From: JAZDKP01 sp043802925 | Lineage (GTDB): Bacteria; Fibrobacterota; OXYB2-FULL-49-7; JAEUSG01 | DNA: 54,083 bases | Reading direction: 5' to 3' | NCBI GenBank assembly: GCA_043802925.1 | Contig: JAZDKP010000139.1 | Coordinates: 1-54,083, forward strand | In this document: positions 11,500 to 20,337 of the stretch, piece after piece | Layout: each line of letters begins with the position of its first letter | Numbering within the stretch: the stretch's first letter is position 1 | Program-made: the position numbers and the translations under genes | The notes under the pieces: generated by a model | Database searches by the model: none | Told to the model about the DNA's origin: nothing | What the model saw: the letters and a program-made list of their open reading frames with translations, nothing else

Positions 11500-13578
11500 A
11501 TGAATTTAATCAAGAAAGAAATTGACCTGAACGGAAAGACAATGACCATCGAGACCGGCTGGTGGGCCAAGCAGGCCAACGGTTCCGCGGTGGTCCGCTA
11601 TGGGGACACCATGGTCCTGGTCACGGTCTGCGCTTCCAAGGATGCCAAAGAGGGACAGGACTTTTTTCCCCTTCAGGTCGAATACCGTGAAAGGACGTAC
11701 GCGGCCGGCAAAATTCCGGGCGGCTTTTTTAAACGCGAGTCCCGTCCCAGTGAAAAGGAGATTCTGACCGCGCGCTGTACGGACCGGCCCATCCGTCCCT
11801 GCTTCCCGGAGGGATTTCTGAACGAGGTACAGGTGATTGTCCACGTTATTTCACAGGATCAGGAAAATGACGCGGACGTACTCGCCATCGTGGGCGCAGG
11901 CACGGTGCTTTCCATTTCCGACATTCCCTTTGGCAAGCCTGTGGCCGGCGTCCGCGTCTGCCTCGTGGACGACCAGTATGTGGTGAACCCCACCTTTGAA
12001 CAGGTCGAGCGCAGCACCATGGACATGATCGTGGCTGGTACCGCGGACTCGATCCTTATGGTCGAAGGCGGCAGTTTCGAAATCTCCGAAGACCAGATGC
12101 TCAAGGGCATCGCCGCGGCGCATGACGCCATCAAAAAAATCTGTGCAGCCGAGGCCGAACTGGTCCGTGAATGCGGAAAGCCAAAATTCGCCTATACGCC
12201 CAAGACCCTCGATTCGGTGCTCACGGCCAAGGTCCGCGAACTCTCGTTCGCCCGTGTCCAGCAATGCTATGCCATCGCCAAGAAGGAGGACCGGCAGGAC
12301 GCGGTTGCGGCCCTGAAGAAAGAGGTGGTCGAAAAGCTTGCGGCCGAATACCCGGAAGGGGCCAAGGATATCAAAGAGGTCATTCACGGCCTCGAAAGCG
12401 ACGTCATGCGCGAGAGCATCCTGTCCAAGGGCGTGCGCATCGACGGCCGCGCCACGAACGTCATCCGGCCCATCCACTGCCAGGTCGGCGTACTCCCGCG
12501 TGCGCACGGTTCCGCGCTCTTCACCCGCGGCGAAACGCAGGGTCTGGTCGCGGCCACACTCGGCACCAAAATGGACGAACAGAAAATCGACGCGTTGCAC
12601 GGCGAAAGCTGGAAGGATTACATGTTCCATTACAATTTCCCGCCTTTCTGCACGGGCGAGGTCAAGCCTATCCGCGGCACCGGCCGGCGTGAAATCGGCC
12701 ACGGCCATCTTGCCGAGCGTTCGCTGGCGGCCGTGCTGCCCAGCAAGGAAAAGTTCCCCTACACCATCCGCGTGGTCTCTGACATCCTCGAATCCAATGG
12801 TTCCTCGTCCATGGCTTCGGTCTGCGGCGGCTCGCTCTCCCTCATGGATGCGGGCGTGCCCCTCAAGGGCCCTGTGGCCGGCATCGCCATGGGCCTCATC
12901 AAGGAGGGCGATCAGATTGCCATCCTGTCCGACATCCTGGGCGATGAAGACCACCTCGGCGACATGGACTTCAAAGTCACCGGGACCAAGGACGGCATCA
13001 CGGCCTTCCAGATGGACATTAAGATAGCGGGTATCACGCCTGACATTATGCTCCGCGCACTCCACCAGGCGCGCGACGGCCGCCTGCACATCCTCGGAAA
13101 AATGGCCGAGGCCATCCATGAGCCGCGCAAGGACCTGTCCGTCTACGCGCCGCGCATCATCACCCTGCGCGTGGGAGTCGAGGAAATCGGCGCAATCATT
13201 GGGCCGCAGGGCAAGGTCATCAAAGACATCCAGGCGCGCACGGGCGCGACCATTGCCATCGAAGACGATGGCACCGTGCTCATCAGTTCTCCCGGCGGCG
13301 TGGGCGGTCCCGAGGCGAAGGCGCTTATCGAGCGTATCGTCGAAAAGCCTGAAATCGGGCGGATTTATTCCGGTCCGGTCAAGGGTATCAAGGACTTCGG
13401 CTGCTTTGTCGAGTACCTGCCCGGCAAGGAGGGCCTCGTCCATATTTCCGAACTGGCGAACAGCCGCGTCGGTAAATGCGAAGACGTGGTCACACTCGGG
13501 GAGGTCATCAAGGTCAAATTAGTGGACGTTGATTTCAATACCGGCAAGGTCCGTCTTTCAAAAAAGCAGGCGGAGTAA
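11500..13578 (+). CDS. pnp: Polyribonucleotide nucleotidyltransferase (PNPase)
   Basis: A 692-residue protein. The ATG at 11500 is preferred because GGAG lies 5 bases before it and the family N terminus starts here (MNLIKKEIDLNGKTMTIETG). It has two RNase PH domains (first with FFPLQVEYRERTYAAGKIPGGF; second with RADGRATNVIRPI-like start, GTGRREIGHG and the SDILGDEDHLGDMDFKVTGT metal block). They are followed by KH (GPQG near residues 568-571) and S1 (from about 618, GPVKGIKDFGCFVEYLPGKEGLVHIS). It degrades RNA 3' to 5' by phosphorolysis and is a degradosome partner. Full length. Confidence 0.98.
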   Translation: MNLIKKEIDLNGKTMTIETGWWAKQANGSAVVRYGDTMVLVTVCASKDAKEGQDFFPLQVEYRERTYAAGKIPGGFFKRESRPSEKEILTARCTDRPIRPCFPEGFLNEVQVIVHVISQDQENDADVLAIVGAGTVLSISDIPFGKPVAGVRVCLVDDQYVVNPTFEQVERSTMDMIVAGTADSILMVEGGSFEISEDQMLKGIAAAHDAIKKICAAEAELVRECGKPKFAYTPKTLDSVLTAKVRELSFARVQQCYAIAKKEDRQDAVAALKKEVVEKLAAEYPEGAKDIKEVIHGLESDVMRESILSKGVRIDGRATNVIRPIHCQVGVLPRAHGSALFTRGETQGLVAATLGTKMDEQKIDALHGESWKDYMFHYNFPPFCTGEVKPIRGTGRREIGHGHLAERSLAAVLPSKEKFPYTIRVVSDILESNGSSSMASVCGGSLSLMDAGVPLKGPVAGIAMGLIKEGDQIAILSDILGDEDHLGDMDFKVTGTKDGITAFQMDIKIAGITPDIMLRALHQARDGRLHILGKMAEAIHEPRKDLSVYAPRIITLRVGVEEIGAIIGPQGKVIKDIQARTGATIAIEDDGTVLISSPGGVGGPEAKALIERIVEKPEIGRIYSGPVKGIKDFGCFVEYLPGKEGLVHISELANSRVGKCEDVVTLGEVIKVKLVDVDFNTGKVRLSKKQAE

Positions 13579-13602
13579 CGGGCGCGTTGAGGCGGAGTCC
13601 CC

Positions 13603-14883
13603 ATGCGCGCACTTGAACAGAGAATCTCGCGGACCCGGCTTGCTCCGCGGCTCACCGTCGTTTCCGAGCGTGTGCCCGGGGTCCGCTCCGTCTCACTCGG
13701 TTTCTGGGTCGACCGCGGCGCGCGTGACGAGACCCGGGCGTCCATGGGGCTGTCCCACCTTTACGAGCACATGATTTTCAAGGGCACGCGGCGCCGCTCC
13801 CCACGCGACATTGCGGGCGCTCTTGAAAAGAGCGGCGGGTCCCTCAACGCGTTCACGGGTAAGGAGCAGGTCTGCCTCCATGCCCGTTTCGTGGACGATG
13901 AACTGGCGAATGCGTGCGATGTCATTCGCGATATTTTCTGCGAATCCCGCTTCGATTCCGAAGAACTCGCCAAGGAAAAGCAAGTTGTCATCGAGGAAAT
14001 TAGAGGTTCTGAGGACAATCCCGAGGATGCGGTCCAGGAGGCCCTGATGGGCTGCCTTTATCCCGGCCACCCGCTGGGGTTTCCCATTGCCGGCCAGCGC
14101 AAAAACCTCAACGCCTACAACCGGGCCTCGTTGCTGGCCGCGCAGCGGGCCATGCAGGGGGCGCGCCTGGTGGTCACCGCTTCGGGCAGTGTGGATCATC
14201 GTGCGCTCTGCCGTGAGTTTTGCGCGCTCGCGGCGCTTTCCGGCAGCGGGGCGAAACGCCCCGGCGCCCGGAGGGCGCCCGCGCCTTCACGCGGCTGCCG
14301 GAGGGTGTTAACGCGCGACATTTTGCAGGCCAACGTGGCGCTGGGTTTTCGTGCCTGCCCCTACGCGTCCCCGGACAAGTTTGCGCTGATTGTACTTAAC
14401 ACGCTTCTCGGCGACGGCATGTGCTCGCGCTTGTTCCAGAGCGTGCGCGAGGAACTTGGCCTCGTTTATACCATCTTCAGCTTTGCCGAGGCCTTTGCCG
14501 ACACCGGGATACTCGGTGTCTATTTTGGCACCGAACCAGCCAAGTGTCTTCCGGCCCTCACGCGTGTCCTGGCCGAAATCCGCGCCCTCACGGAGAAGGG
14601 GGTGACGCCTGCGGAACTGGACTTCGCAAAATCCTACATCCGGGGCGGCCTGCTGCTCGGCATGGAAAACACCGGGAACCGGATGGGACAGCTCGCGCGT
14701 TCGGAATTGTATTTGGGAAAGACAGAGACCGTGCTCACGGCCCTCCGCCAGCTCGAGCGCATCACGGGCGAGGACCTGAAGCATGTGGCGCGGAAATATC
14801 TGACCCCGGCGAACTTATCGGTGGCCGTGGTGGGACCCCGCCAAAAGGGCCTTCATAAGGCCCTCCAACGAATTGCGTTCTGA
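13603..14883 (+). CDS. M16-family zinc protease (processing-peptidase-like)
   Basis: A 426-residue single-chain M16 protein. The inverted zinc motif HxxEH is H52-L-Y-E55-H56, followed by the third ligand Glu in the VIEEIRGSEDNPED block about 76 residues later. The C-terminal half is the usual inactive M16 partner domain (GMCSRLFQSVREELGLVYTI). M16B proteins of this size are encoded next to pnp in many bacteria. There is no signal peptide, so it is probably cytoplasmic. The ATG is preceded by GGAG. The substrate is unknown. Confidence 0.9.
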   Translation: MRALEQRISRTRLAPRLTVVSERVPGVRSVSLGFWVDRGARDETRASMGLSHLYEHMIFKGTRRRSPRDIAGALEKSGGSLNAFTGKEQVCLHARFVDDELANACDVIRDIFCESRFDSEELAKEKQVVIEEIRGSEDNPEDAVQEALMGCLYPGHPLGFPIAGQRKNLNAYNRASLLAAQRAMQGARLVVTASGSVDHRALCREFCALAALSGSGAKRPGARRAPAPSRGCRRVLTRDILQANVALGFRACPYASPDKFALIVLNTLLGDGMCSRLFQSVREELGLVYTIFSFAEAFADTGILGVYFGTEPAKCLPALTRVLAEIRALTEKGVTPAELDFAKSYIRGGLLLGMENTGNRMGQLARSELYLGKTETVLTALRQLERITGEDLKHVARKYLTPANLSVAVVGPRQKGLHKALQRIAF

Positions 14884-14884
14884 T

Positions 14885-15895
14885 ATGCGCAGGCTTTTTT
14901 TCCTTTTAACAATCCAACTGCTTGCGTTGTCGGCCTCCGGCCGGCTGTCGCCTGTTGCCTACCGCCCGGTCATCGATTCGGGTATCGCGTTTTCGCTCAG
15001 CCAGCAGTACACCGAATGTCTCCGGCTGTTCGGACGCCATTCGATTGGCGAGCCCGCGTGCGTGCTTTCGCCCTTTTACCGGCTCATGACCTATGAGGCC
15101 ATGATGATTGATTACGAGAGCGTGGAGTGGGAGCCGGTCTATGACAGCCTTTCCCGGCAGTGCGAAACATTGCTTCGCGCTGAAATAGCCCGCGATAAAA
15201 ACGATGCCTGGGCCCACTATTTCCTCGGTACCCTGTCCGTGACCCGTGCCGCGCATGCGCTCCGCTTTTCCCACTACCTGAATTTTACTGCGGAAGTCGT
15301 GAAGGGCATCCAGCTTCTGAAAAAGGCCGCGGCCCTCGATTCCACCCTCGCCGATGCATGCCTTTATCTCGGTCTATACCAGTATGCGCGTGCAGAACTG
15401 TTCAGCTGGCTTCCGCTCCTCGGCGATGAAAAGAACGAGGCCGTGGAGGAAATTGAAAAGGCGGCCGCGCATGCTTCTTTTTCACGGGAAGTGGCTATCC
15501 AAGTCCTCGTGGGCATTTACGGCCGGAACGGAGAGTTCGGCCGTGCCGCCGCCCTGGCTGCCGCGTTCAAGACCCGATACCCGGATAATCGCGCCATCTA
15601 TTGGCTTCTCGGCAACGCCTATCTGTCCAAAAAAGAATACCGCGAAGCGAAAAAGGAATTTCTGGCGCTCCGCCCCCTCCTCCGAGGTATCCCCCGCCAG
15701 TACCCTTACAATGATGTCTCTCTCGATGCGACGCTCGCGCGCATCCATTTCGAACTGGGGGAGACGGACTCCTGCATCGCCCGCTGCAATTCGGTCCTTG
15801 CGCGTTCCGGGGACGATAAGCGCATCCGGGAGCTTCAGACCATGACGGAACGGCTGCGGAAAAAAGCGGAACGGAAAAAAAGGAAGGGTCCATGA
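14885..15895 (+). CDS. Exported TPR-repeat protein of unknown function
   Basis: A 336-residue protein from the ATG four bases after the first base of the M16 stop. It begins with a signal peptide (MRRLFFLLTIQLLALSASG). Helical repeats cover most of the rest: GLYQYARAELFSWLPLLGDEKNEAVEEIEKAA is followed by tetratricopeptide-like units such as AIYWLLGNAYLSKKEYREAKKEFLAL. The C terminus is basic (KKAERKKRKG). TPR proteins bring partner proteins together; the location is probably periplasm. Its stop overlaps the lspA ATG (ATGA), so it is translationally coupled to lspA. No specific function is recognised. Confidence 0.8.
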   Translation: MRRLFFLLTIQLLALSASGRLSPVAYRPVIDSGIAFSLSQQYTECLRLFGRHSIGEPACVLSPFYRLMTYEAMMIDYESVEWEPVYDSLSRQCETLLRAEIARDKNDAWAHYFLGTLSVTRAAHALRFSHYLNFTAEVVKGIQLLKKAAALDSTLADACLYLGLYQYARAELFSWLPLLGDEKNEAVEEIEKAAAHASFSREVAIQVLVGIYGRNGEFGRAAALAAAFKTRYPDNRAIYWLLGNAYLSKKEYREAKKEFLALRPLLRGIPRQYPYNDVSLDATLARIHFELGETDSCIARCNSVLARSGDDKRIRELQTMTERLRKKAERKKRKGP

Positions 15896-16419
15896 GGGCA
15901 AAAGTCATTTTCCTGTCGGTCTTTGCGCCCGTCCTGGTTCTTTTGGACCAGTTGACAAAACAGCTTGTCGCCTCCCGTATGGTGCCCGGGCAGTCCATTC
16001 CCGTCCTCGGGGATTGGGTGCGTCTGACCTTCATCTACAACCAAAACGGCGCCTTTGGACTGACGCCGGCGGCGTTGCTACCATTCCTGAGCAGCAAAAT
16101 ATTCTTTACGGTCTTCAATCTCGCGGCCATGGCATTGGTGGTCGGTCTTTACCTTAAGACCGAAGCGCGGGAACGTTGGATGCGACTGGGGCTTGCGCTC
16201 ATTGTTTCCGGCGCAATGGGCAACCTGATCGACCGGCTCCGGCTCGGCCATGTCATCGATTTCGTGGACTGCGATTTTCCGGACATTATCATGGAGCGGT
16301 TTGCCATCTTCAACGTGGCGGACAGCTGCATCACCGTGGGCATCGCGCTCCTGATCTTCCTTACACTTCGGGGTAAAAAAAATGAGCCAGTCCCTCCGGC
16401 TGACAACAGAAAATGCTGA
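15892..16419 (+). CDS. lspA: Lipoprotein signal peptidase (signal peptidase II)
   Basis: A 175-residue inner-membrane protein with four predicted membrane helices. Family motifs are LDQLTKQ near residue 19, FIYNQNGAFG, GNLIDRLRLG, VIDF (catalytic D123) and FNVADSCI (catalytic D144). It cleaves prolipoprotein signal peptides before the lipid-modified cysteine, which matters for the several lipoproteins in this window. The start overlaps the upstream stop (ATGA), and the 3' end overlaps the pseudouridine synthase gene by 38 bases. Confidence 0.95.
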   Translation: MRAKVIFLSVFAPVLVLLDQLTKQLVASRMVPGQSIPVLGDWVRLTFIYNQNGAFGLTPAALLPFLSSKIFFTVFNLAAMALVVGLYLKTEARERWMRLGLALIVSGAMGNLIDRLRLGHVIDFVDCDFPDIIMERFAIFNVADSCITVGIALLIFLTLRGKKNEPVPPADNRKC

Positions 16420-17362
16420 CGCCGGCCTCCGTCTTGACCGTTTTCTGACCTCTCGATGCACGGAGCTTTCCCGGACCGGCATTCAGGCCGCGCTCAAGGC
16501 CTCGGCTTTTTCCGTCAATGGACGCCTTGCCAAGCCCGGCCTTAAGCTCAAGGCTGGCGACGTGGTCGAAGGCGCGTTGCCTGCAACGGAGCCGCGCGGC
16601 CGCAAAGGACCCGCGGCCGAACCCGTGCCTTTTGGCGTCCTCCATGAGGACGACGCCATTATCGTGGTCAACAAGCCGGCCGGACTCGTGGTGCATCCCG
16701 GAGCGGGCCGTCCAAATGGTACTTTGGTGAACGGGCTCCTGCATCGCTACGGCAGGTCCCTGTCACGACTGGGTGGGGAGGAGCGGCCGGGTATTGTGCA
16801 CCGGCTCGATATGGATACTTCGGGCGTCCTCCTTGTGGCCCGGCAGAGCCGTGTCCATCGTGCGCTGGCCCTGCTTTTCAAAGAACGCAAAATAAAGAAA
16901 ATCTATCGCGCCCTGGTTTGGGGCGAATTGTCCGGCGAGGGCGAGGTTGACCGGGCCATCGGGCGCTGTCCGACCGCGCGCGCGCAGATGCGTGTGGATG
17001 CGGAAGGCGGCCGGCCCGCGCTGAGCCGCTGGGAGGCGAAACGGGGCAATGGCTGGGTGACGGAGCTCCTCGTACGGCCGCAGACAGGACGGACGCACCA
17101 GATTCGCGTCCATCTTGCAAGCATCGGCCATCCCATTGTCGGGGACACCGTTTACGGCGGGGGCCGGGATAGGGCCCAGCGCGTGCAGCCATTGCACCGC
17201 CCTGCCGCACTTGAGCTTATGAAGCGGGTCACACGTCTCCAACTGCATGCGGAATCGCTGGCGTTTGTCCATCCCGTGACGCGGAAGCCCGTGGTTTTCA
17301 AGGCCCCGTTGCCCAGGGACATGAAGGAAGCGACTGCCGGGCTTTTCAAGGCCCGTGCATAA
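16382..17362 (+). CDS. rluD: RluD-type large-subunit pseudouridine synthase (RluA family)
   Basis: A 326-residue protein. An S4 RNA-binding domain occupies the first ~65 residues (RLDRFLTSRCTELSRTGIQAALK). The catalytic domain contains INVVNKPAGLVVHP-like and HRLDMDTSGVLLVAR motifs, with the catalytic Asp at D143, and GRTHQIRVHLASIGHPIVGDTVYG near the C terminus. RluD modifies helix 69 of 23S rRNA. The lspA-rluD order is common. Which exact RluA subfamily member it is cannot be settled by eye. Confidence 0.92.
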   Translation: MSQSLRLTTENADAGLRLDRFLTSRCTELSRTGIQAALKASAFSVNGRLAKPGLKLKAGDVVEGALPATEPRGRKGPAAEPVPFGVLHEDDAIIVVNKPAGLVVHPGAGRPNGTLVNGLLHRYGRSLSRLGGEERPGIVHRLDMDTSGVLLVARQSRVHRALALLFKERKIKKIYRALVWGELSGEGEVDRAIGRCPTARAQMRVDAEGGRPALSRWEAKRGNGWVTELLVRPQTGRTHQIRVHLASIGHPIVGDTVYGGGRDRAQRVQPLHRPAALELMKRVTRLQLHAESLAFVHPVTRKPVVFKAPLPRDMKEATAGLFKARA

Positions 17363-17379
17363 GGAAGGAAAAGCAACCC

Positions 17380-18228
17380 GTGACCGCCTACTGGAACATG
17401 GTACGGCCGGCAAACTGCGGGATTGCCGCACTTTCCGTGGGACTTGGTTTTTACACGGTACGCGGTCCTGCGGATCCCTGGCCCGGCATTCTGCTTTATC
17501 TCCTCATGGCCTCCGCCTTTCTGATGGCCGGATTCGGCAATGTGGTGAATGACCTGCTGGACCTCGACACCGACGCCGTCAACCGGCCCGGACGCCCCCT
17601 TCCGTCCGGCAGGGCAAACGTACGCCGCGCTTTCTGGCTCTCAAACCTGCTCTGTCTTTCCGGGCTTGCGTGCGCACGCGCCGCAGGGGTTTCTTTCTTT
17701 TTTATGGCCGCGGCCGTGGGCGCCCTGCTCTGGCTCTATAATGCCCGGCTCAAGCGGACGGTGTTGTATGGGAACATTGCGGTCTCCTTTTTATGCGGCT
17801 TTACGCTTCTCTATGGCGGCGCATTGGCCGTAAACTGGCACCGGGCGCTTTGGCCCGCGCTTCTGGCCTTTCTGCTGAACCTGGCCCGCGAAATCGTCAA
17901 GGACATGGCGGACGTTCCCGGTGACCGCGCCAGCGGGTGCGGCACGTTGCCGGTCCGTTACGGCACGCTGTGGGCTGCTAACGCAGCGGCGGGCGTTCTG
18001 CTGCTCCTGATTTTCCTCATTCCCCGCGCTTACTTGAGCGGGGCCTATGACGGCCGCTATCTGATAATTGCCGAGTTCGGCGTGGCGTTGCCGTCGCTTA
18101 TCGTCATTTTCCTGCTCTTCCGCCACAGGGACAACGTCCGCTGGCTCCACCGCTTGTCCGTGGCGTTGAAGACCCTGATGCTCCTCGGCCTCATTGCGGT
18201 GCTGATGGGCAAAGGGAGCGCGTTATGA
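17380..18228 (+). CDS. UbiA-family prenyltransferase
   Basis: A 282-residue, highly hydrophobic protein with 7-9 membrane helices. It starts at GTG after a GGAAGG ribosome-binding site. The first Asp-rich motif is N57-D-L-L-D-L-D-T-D65 followed by NRPGRPLPSG; the second is DMADVPGDRASGCGTLP. These bind prenyl diphosphate through magnesium. The family includes menaquinone and heme A synthases and geranylgeranylglycerol-phosphate synthases. The sequence resembles the last group in overall pattern, but the acceptor cannot be decided. The stop overlaps the dtd ATG. Confidence 0.88.
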   Translation: MTAYWNMVRPANCGIAALSVGLGFYTVRGPADPWPGILLYLLMASAFLMAGFGNVVNDLLDLDTDAVNRPGRPLPSGRANVRRAFWLSNLLCLSGLACARAAGVSFFFMAAAVGALLWLYNARLKRTVLYGNIAVSFLCGFTLLYGGALAVNWHRALWPALLAFLLNLAREIVKDMADVPGDRASGCGTLPVRYGTLWAANAAAGVLLLLIFLIPRAYLSGAYDGRYLIIAEFGVALPSLIVIFLLFRHRDNVRWLHRLSVALKTLMLLGLIAVLMGKGSAL

Positions 18229-18668
18229 GACTCTGCATCCAACGCGTGAAACGTGCGAGCGTTACCGTGGATGGCGTCATTGTGGGCCGTATCGACCAGG
18301 GACTCCTGGTGTTGGTGGGAGTGGGGGTGGACGATACCGAGGCCCATGCGGACGCACTCGCGGATAAATGTCTCAACCTTCGGATTTTTGAGGATGCGGA
18401 GCGGAAGATGAATCTTGCAATACGCCAGGTTCAGGGGCAGGTGCTGGCGGTTTCGCAGTTCACGCTCTATGCGGACCTGTTGCGCGGCAATCGCCCGAGC
18501 TTCACGGCCGCGGCCTTGCCCGAACTCGGGAAAGCACTGTATGAACGTTTCTGCATGCGCATACGGGAGGGGTTGGGAGAGGTCCAGACCGGAGTGTTCG
18601 GGGCGAAAATGGAAGTGGCCCTGGTCAACGATGGGCCCGTGACCGTGTTATTGTCTCATCCGCTCTAG
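18225..18668 (+). CDS. dtd: D-aminoacyl-tRNA deacylase
   Basis: A 147-residue protein, the standard DTD length. It starts MRLCIQRVKRASVTVDG and shows the active-site motif SQFTLYAD and the C-terminal VNDGPVT, where the Gly-Pro pair gives chiral proofreading. It removes D-amino acids (and Gly from tRNA-Ala) from mischarged tRNAs. It ends the plus-strand cluster with TAG, and its last 21 bases overlap the 3' end of the convergent TPR gene, leaving no room for a terminator. Confidence 0.97.
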   Translation: MRLCIQRVKRASVTVDGVIVGRIDQGLLVLVGVGVDDTEAHADALADKCLNLRIFEDAERKMNLAIRQVQGQVLAVSQFTLYADLLRGNRPSFTAAALPELGKALYERFCMRIREGLGEVQTGVFGAKMEVALVNDGPVTVLLSHPL

Positions 18669-19382
18669 CTGCTGGCGCACAACGGCCGCGCCCGCATTGT
18701 CCCCGCTTTTATTGCATAACTCTATTTTGAGTTCGAGGCATTTGCGGATGCCGTGCGTGTATTGGAGGGCGCGGTACTTGATGAGCGTTTCATCGACGGT
18801 TATCTGTGCTTCGGATGTGTTTCCGGAGCGGGCATAGGCTTTGGCGAGGTAATAGCCGGCCGTGGCATTGCCCTCGCCCAGCTTTTCATCCGTAAAATAA
18901 TCCATGGACTTTTTAAGGCAGGCGACAGCTTTTTCGTTTTGGCCGGTGGCCAGATAGAGGCGCCCCACGGCCGTCAGCACGGCATGGTAGTCCCCGCCCG
19001 GCAGACTGTCTTTGAGGCGGTTCATCATGGACTCGGAGGGCGGGTTTCCGCTACCGGTGAGCAGCGCATTGTTGATGTCGACCACAGCCGTATAGACCGG
19101 GTGTCCGGCCGCGCGCTCTTTGGCCAGCGCAAGGTAGGCCCGGCTGGAATCACTCTGGCCGAGGCCGAAAAAGACCGAAGCGATGTTGTTGATGTAAAAG
19201 ACCTGCTTTTTTATGTCTGCAGAGGCCTCTGCATTTTTGAGACCCGTCACATAGGCCGCGAGCGCGCGTTTGTAATGCATACGGTAATAGCTGGTATAGG
19301 CCTGCTGGCCGACCAGGTCTTCGGCTCGTACCCAGTTACCGGCAAGGCACGTAAGGGTCAGAAGGAAAAAGAGTCGTATCAT
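18648..19382 (-). CDS. Exported TPR protein at the end of the mla operon
   Basis: A 244-residue protein with a signal peptide (MIRLFFLLTLTCLAGNWVRA) and a mature region of TPR-like helical pairs (for example AYTSYYRMHYKRALAAYVTGLKNA and VGRLYLATGQNEKAVACLKKS). It lies 5 bases after mlaD on the same strand, so it probably acts with the lipid transport system in the periplasm; that link is inferred from context. The 3' end overlaps dtd by 21 bases tail-to-tail. No family name is recognised beyond TPR. Confidence 0.75.
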   Translation of the reverse strand: MIRLFFLLTLTCLAGNWVRAEDLVGQQAYTSYYRMHYKRALAAYVTGLKNAEASADIKKQVFYINNIASVFFGLGQSDSSRAYLALAKERAAGHPVYTAVVDINNALLTGSGNPPSESMMNRLKDSLPGGDYHAVLTAVGRLYLATGQNEKAVACLKKSMDYFTDEKLGEGNATAGYYLAKAYARSGNTSEAQITVDETLIKYRALQYTHGIRKCLELKIELCNKSGDNAGAAVVRQQLERMRQ

Positions 19383-19387
19383 AGTGC

Positions 19388-20305
19388 TTATTTCTCTTCG
19401 ATGAACAATGGCGGGTCGTTGGCCTCTGTGGCGAGTTTGCTGCTGAGGGGCCAGGTGTTCTTGACCGCGCCCATGAGCTGGTCCGCGTTGCCCATGAGCT
19501 TTTGTCCCTGGTCCACGACCTCGGGCAGGTTGGCCGCGGCTGCGTTGACGCTGGAGAGCAAAAGTGTGGCGGAATCGAGAAGGATTTTGACTTTTTCAAG
19601 GAGCGCGGGTGCTTCTTTCAGCGCGGTGTTGGTGTTGCTCATCATGGGTTTTAACGTGTCAATGAGGTCGTTGGCCTTGGCCGCAATCTGGTTGACCTGA
19701 TTCACGAGCTGGTGGCTGCTCTTGAGAATGGCAACGCCCTGGTCGGAGGCCTTCATGATGTTGTTGTAGAGGTCGTCTTTTGTGAGGATGGCGCCGACCG
19801 TGCCTTCGCCCCGGCTGATTTTTTCGATCATCAGCGTGACTTCGTCAAAGGTCTTGAGCGCCTTTTTCATGACCAGGTCGAGGTCCGGGGCCTCCTGGGC
19901 CTTGATGAACATGCCGTCTTCGAGCACCGGTTCGGCGGGATCGCCCATTGAAATATTGATGATGCGGTCGGAGATGGGGAACCGTTCCTGGATGATGGTG
20001 GCCATGGAATTGTTCCGGATGATGCTCTGGTACTTGCGCTGGATTTCGAGTGTGAGTTCAATCTTAAATTCGTCGTTGAAGCCGAGGTTTGTGACCTCGC
20101 CCACCTTCATGCCGCGGATTTTAATGACTGCGCCCACGCTCATGTCGGACTTGGTGGTAAAGACCGTTTTAAGACGGTACCGGTCCTGAAAAAGGTCGCG
20201 TTTGGAGAGCGTGGCCAGGAGCATGGCGATGAGTGTCAGCGTGGCGAGAATGAGAAAGGCGCCGACGAAATATTCCTTATAAACGACGTGGATTCTGCGT
20301 GCCAT
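19388..20305 (-). CDS. mlaD: MlaD-type MCE-domain protein, periplasmic lipid-transport subunit
   Basis: A 305-residue protein with one N-terminal membrane helix (about 12-32, VGAFLILATLTLIAMLLAT), an MCE domain (about 40-120, including GAVIKIRGMKVGEVTNL and PISDRIINISMGDP) and a long helical C-terminal region (NQVNQIAAKANDLIDTL and similar). MCE proteins form hexamers that shuttle phospholipids between membranes with MlaE and MlaF. It follows mlaE-mlaF in one operon. The extended helix is longer than in E. coli MlaD and more like the PqiB/YebT or Bacteroidota type. Confidence 0.9.
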   Translation of the reverse strand: MARRIHVVYKEYFVGAFLILATLTLIAMLLATLSKRDLFQDRYRLKTVFTTKSDMSVGAVIKIRGMKVGEVTNLGFNDEFKIELTLEIQRKYQSIIRNNSMATIIQERFPISDRIINISMGDPAEPVLEDGMFIKAQEAPDLDLVMKKALKTFDEVTLMIEKISRGEGTVGAILTKDDLYNNIMKASDQGVAILKSSHQLVNQVNQIAAKANDLIDTLKPMMSNTNTALKEAPALLEKVKILLDSATLLLSSVNAAAANLPEVVDQGQKLMGNADQLMGAVKNTWPLSSKLATEANDPPLFIEEK

Positions 20306-20337
20306 AGCCTTAAGATATAAAAATAGTACCCATAAGA

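Noticed and set aside
11851..13443. 530-codon antisense frame across pnp
   Set aside because: Same shadow effect; the plus strand encodes a complete, well-conserved PNPase.
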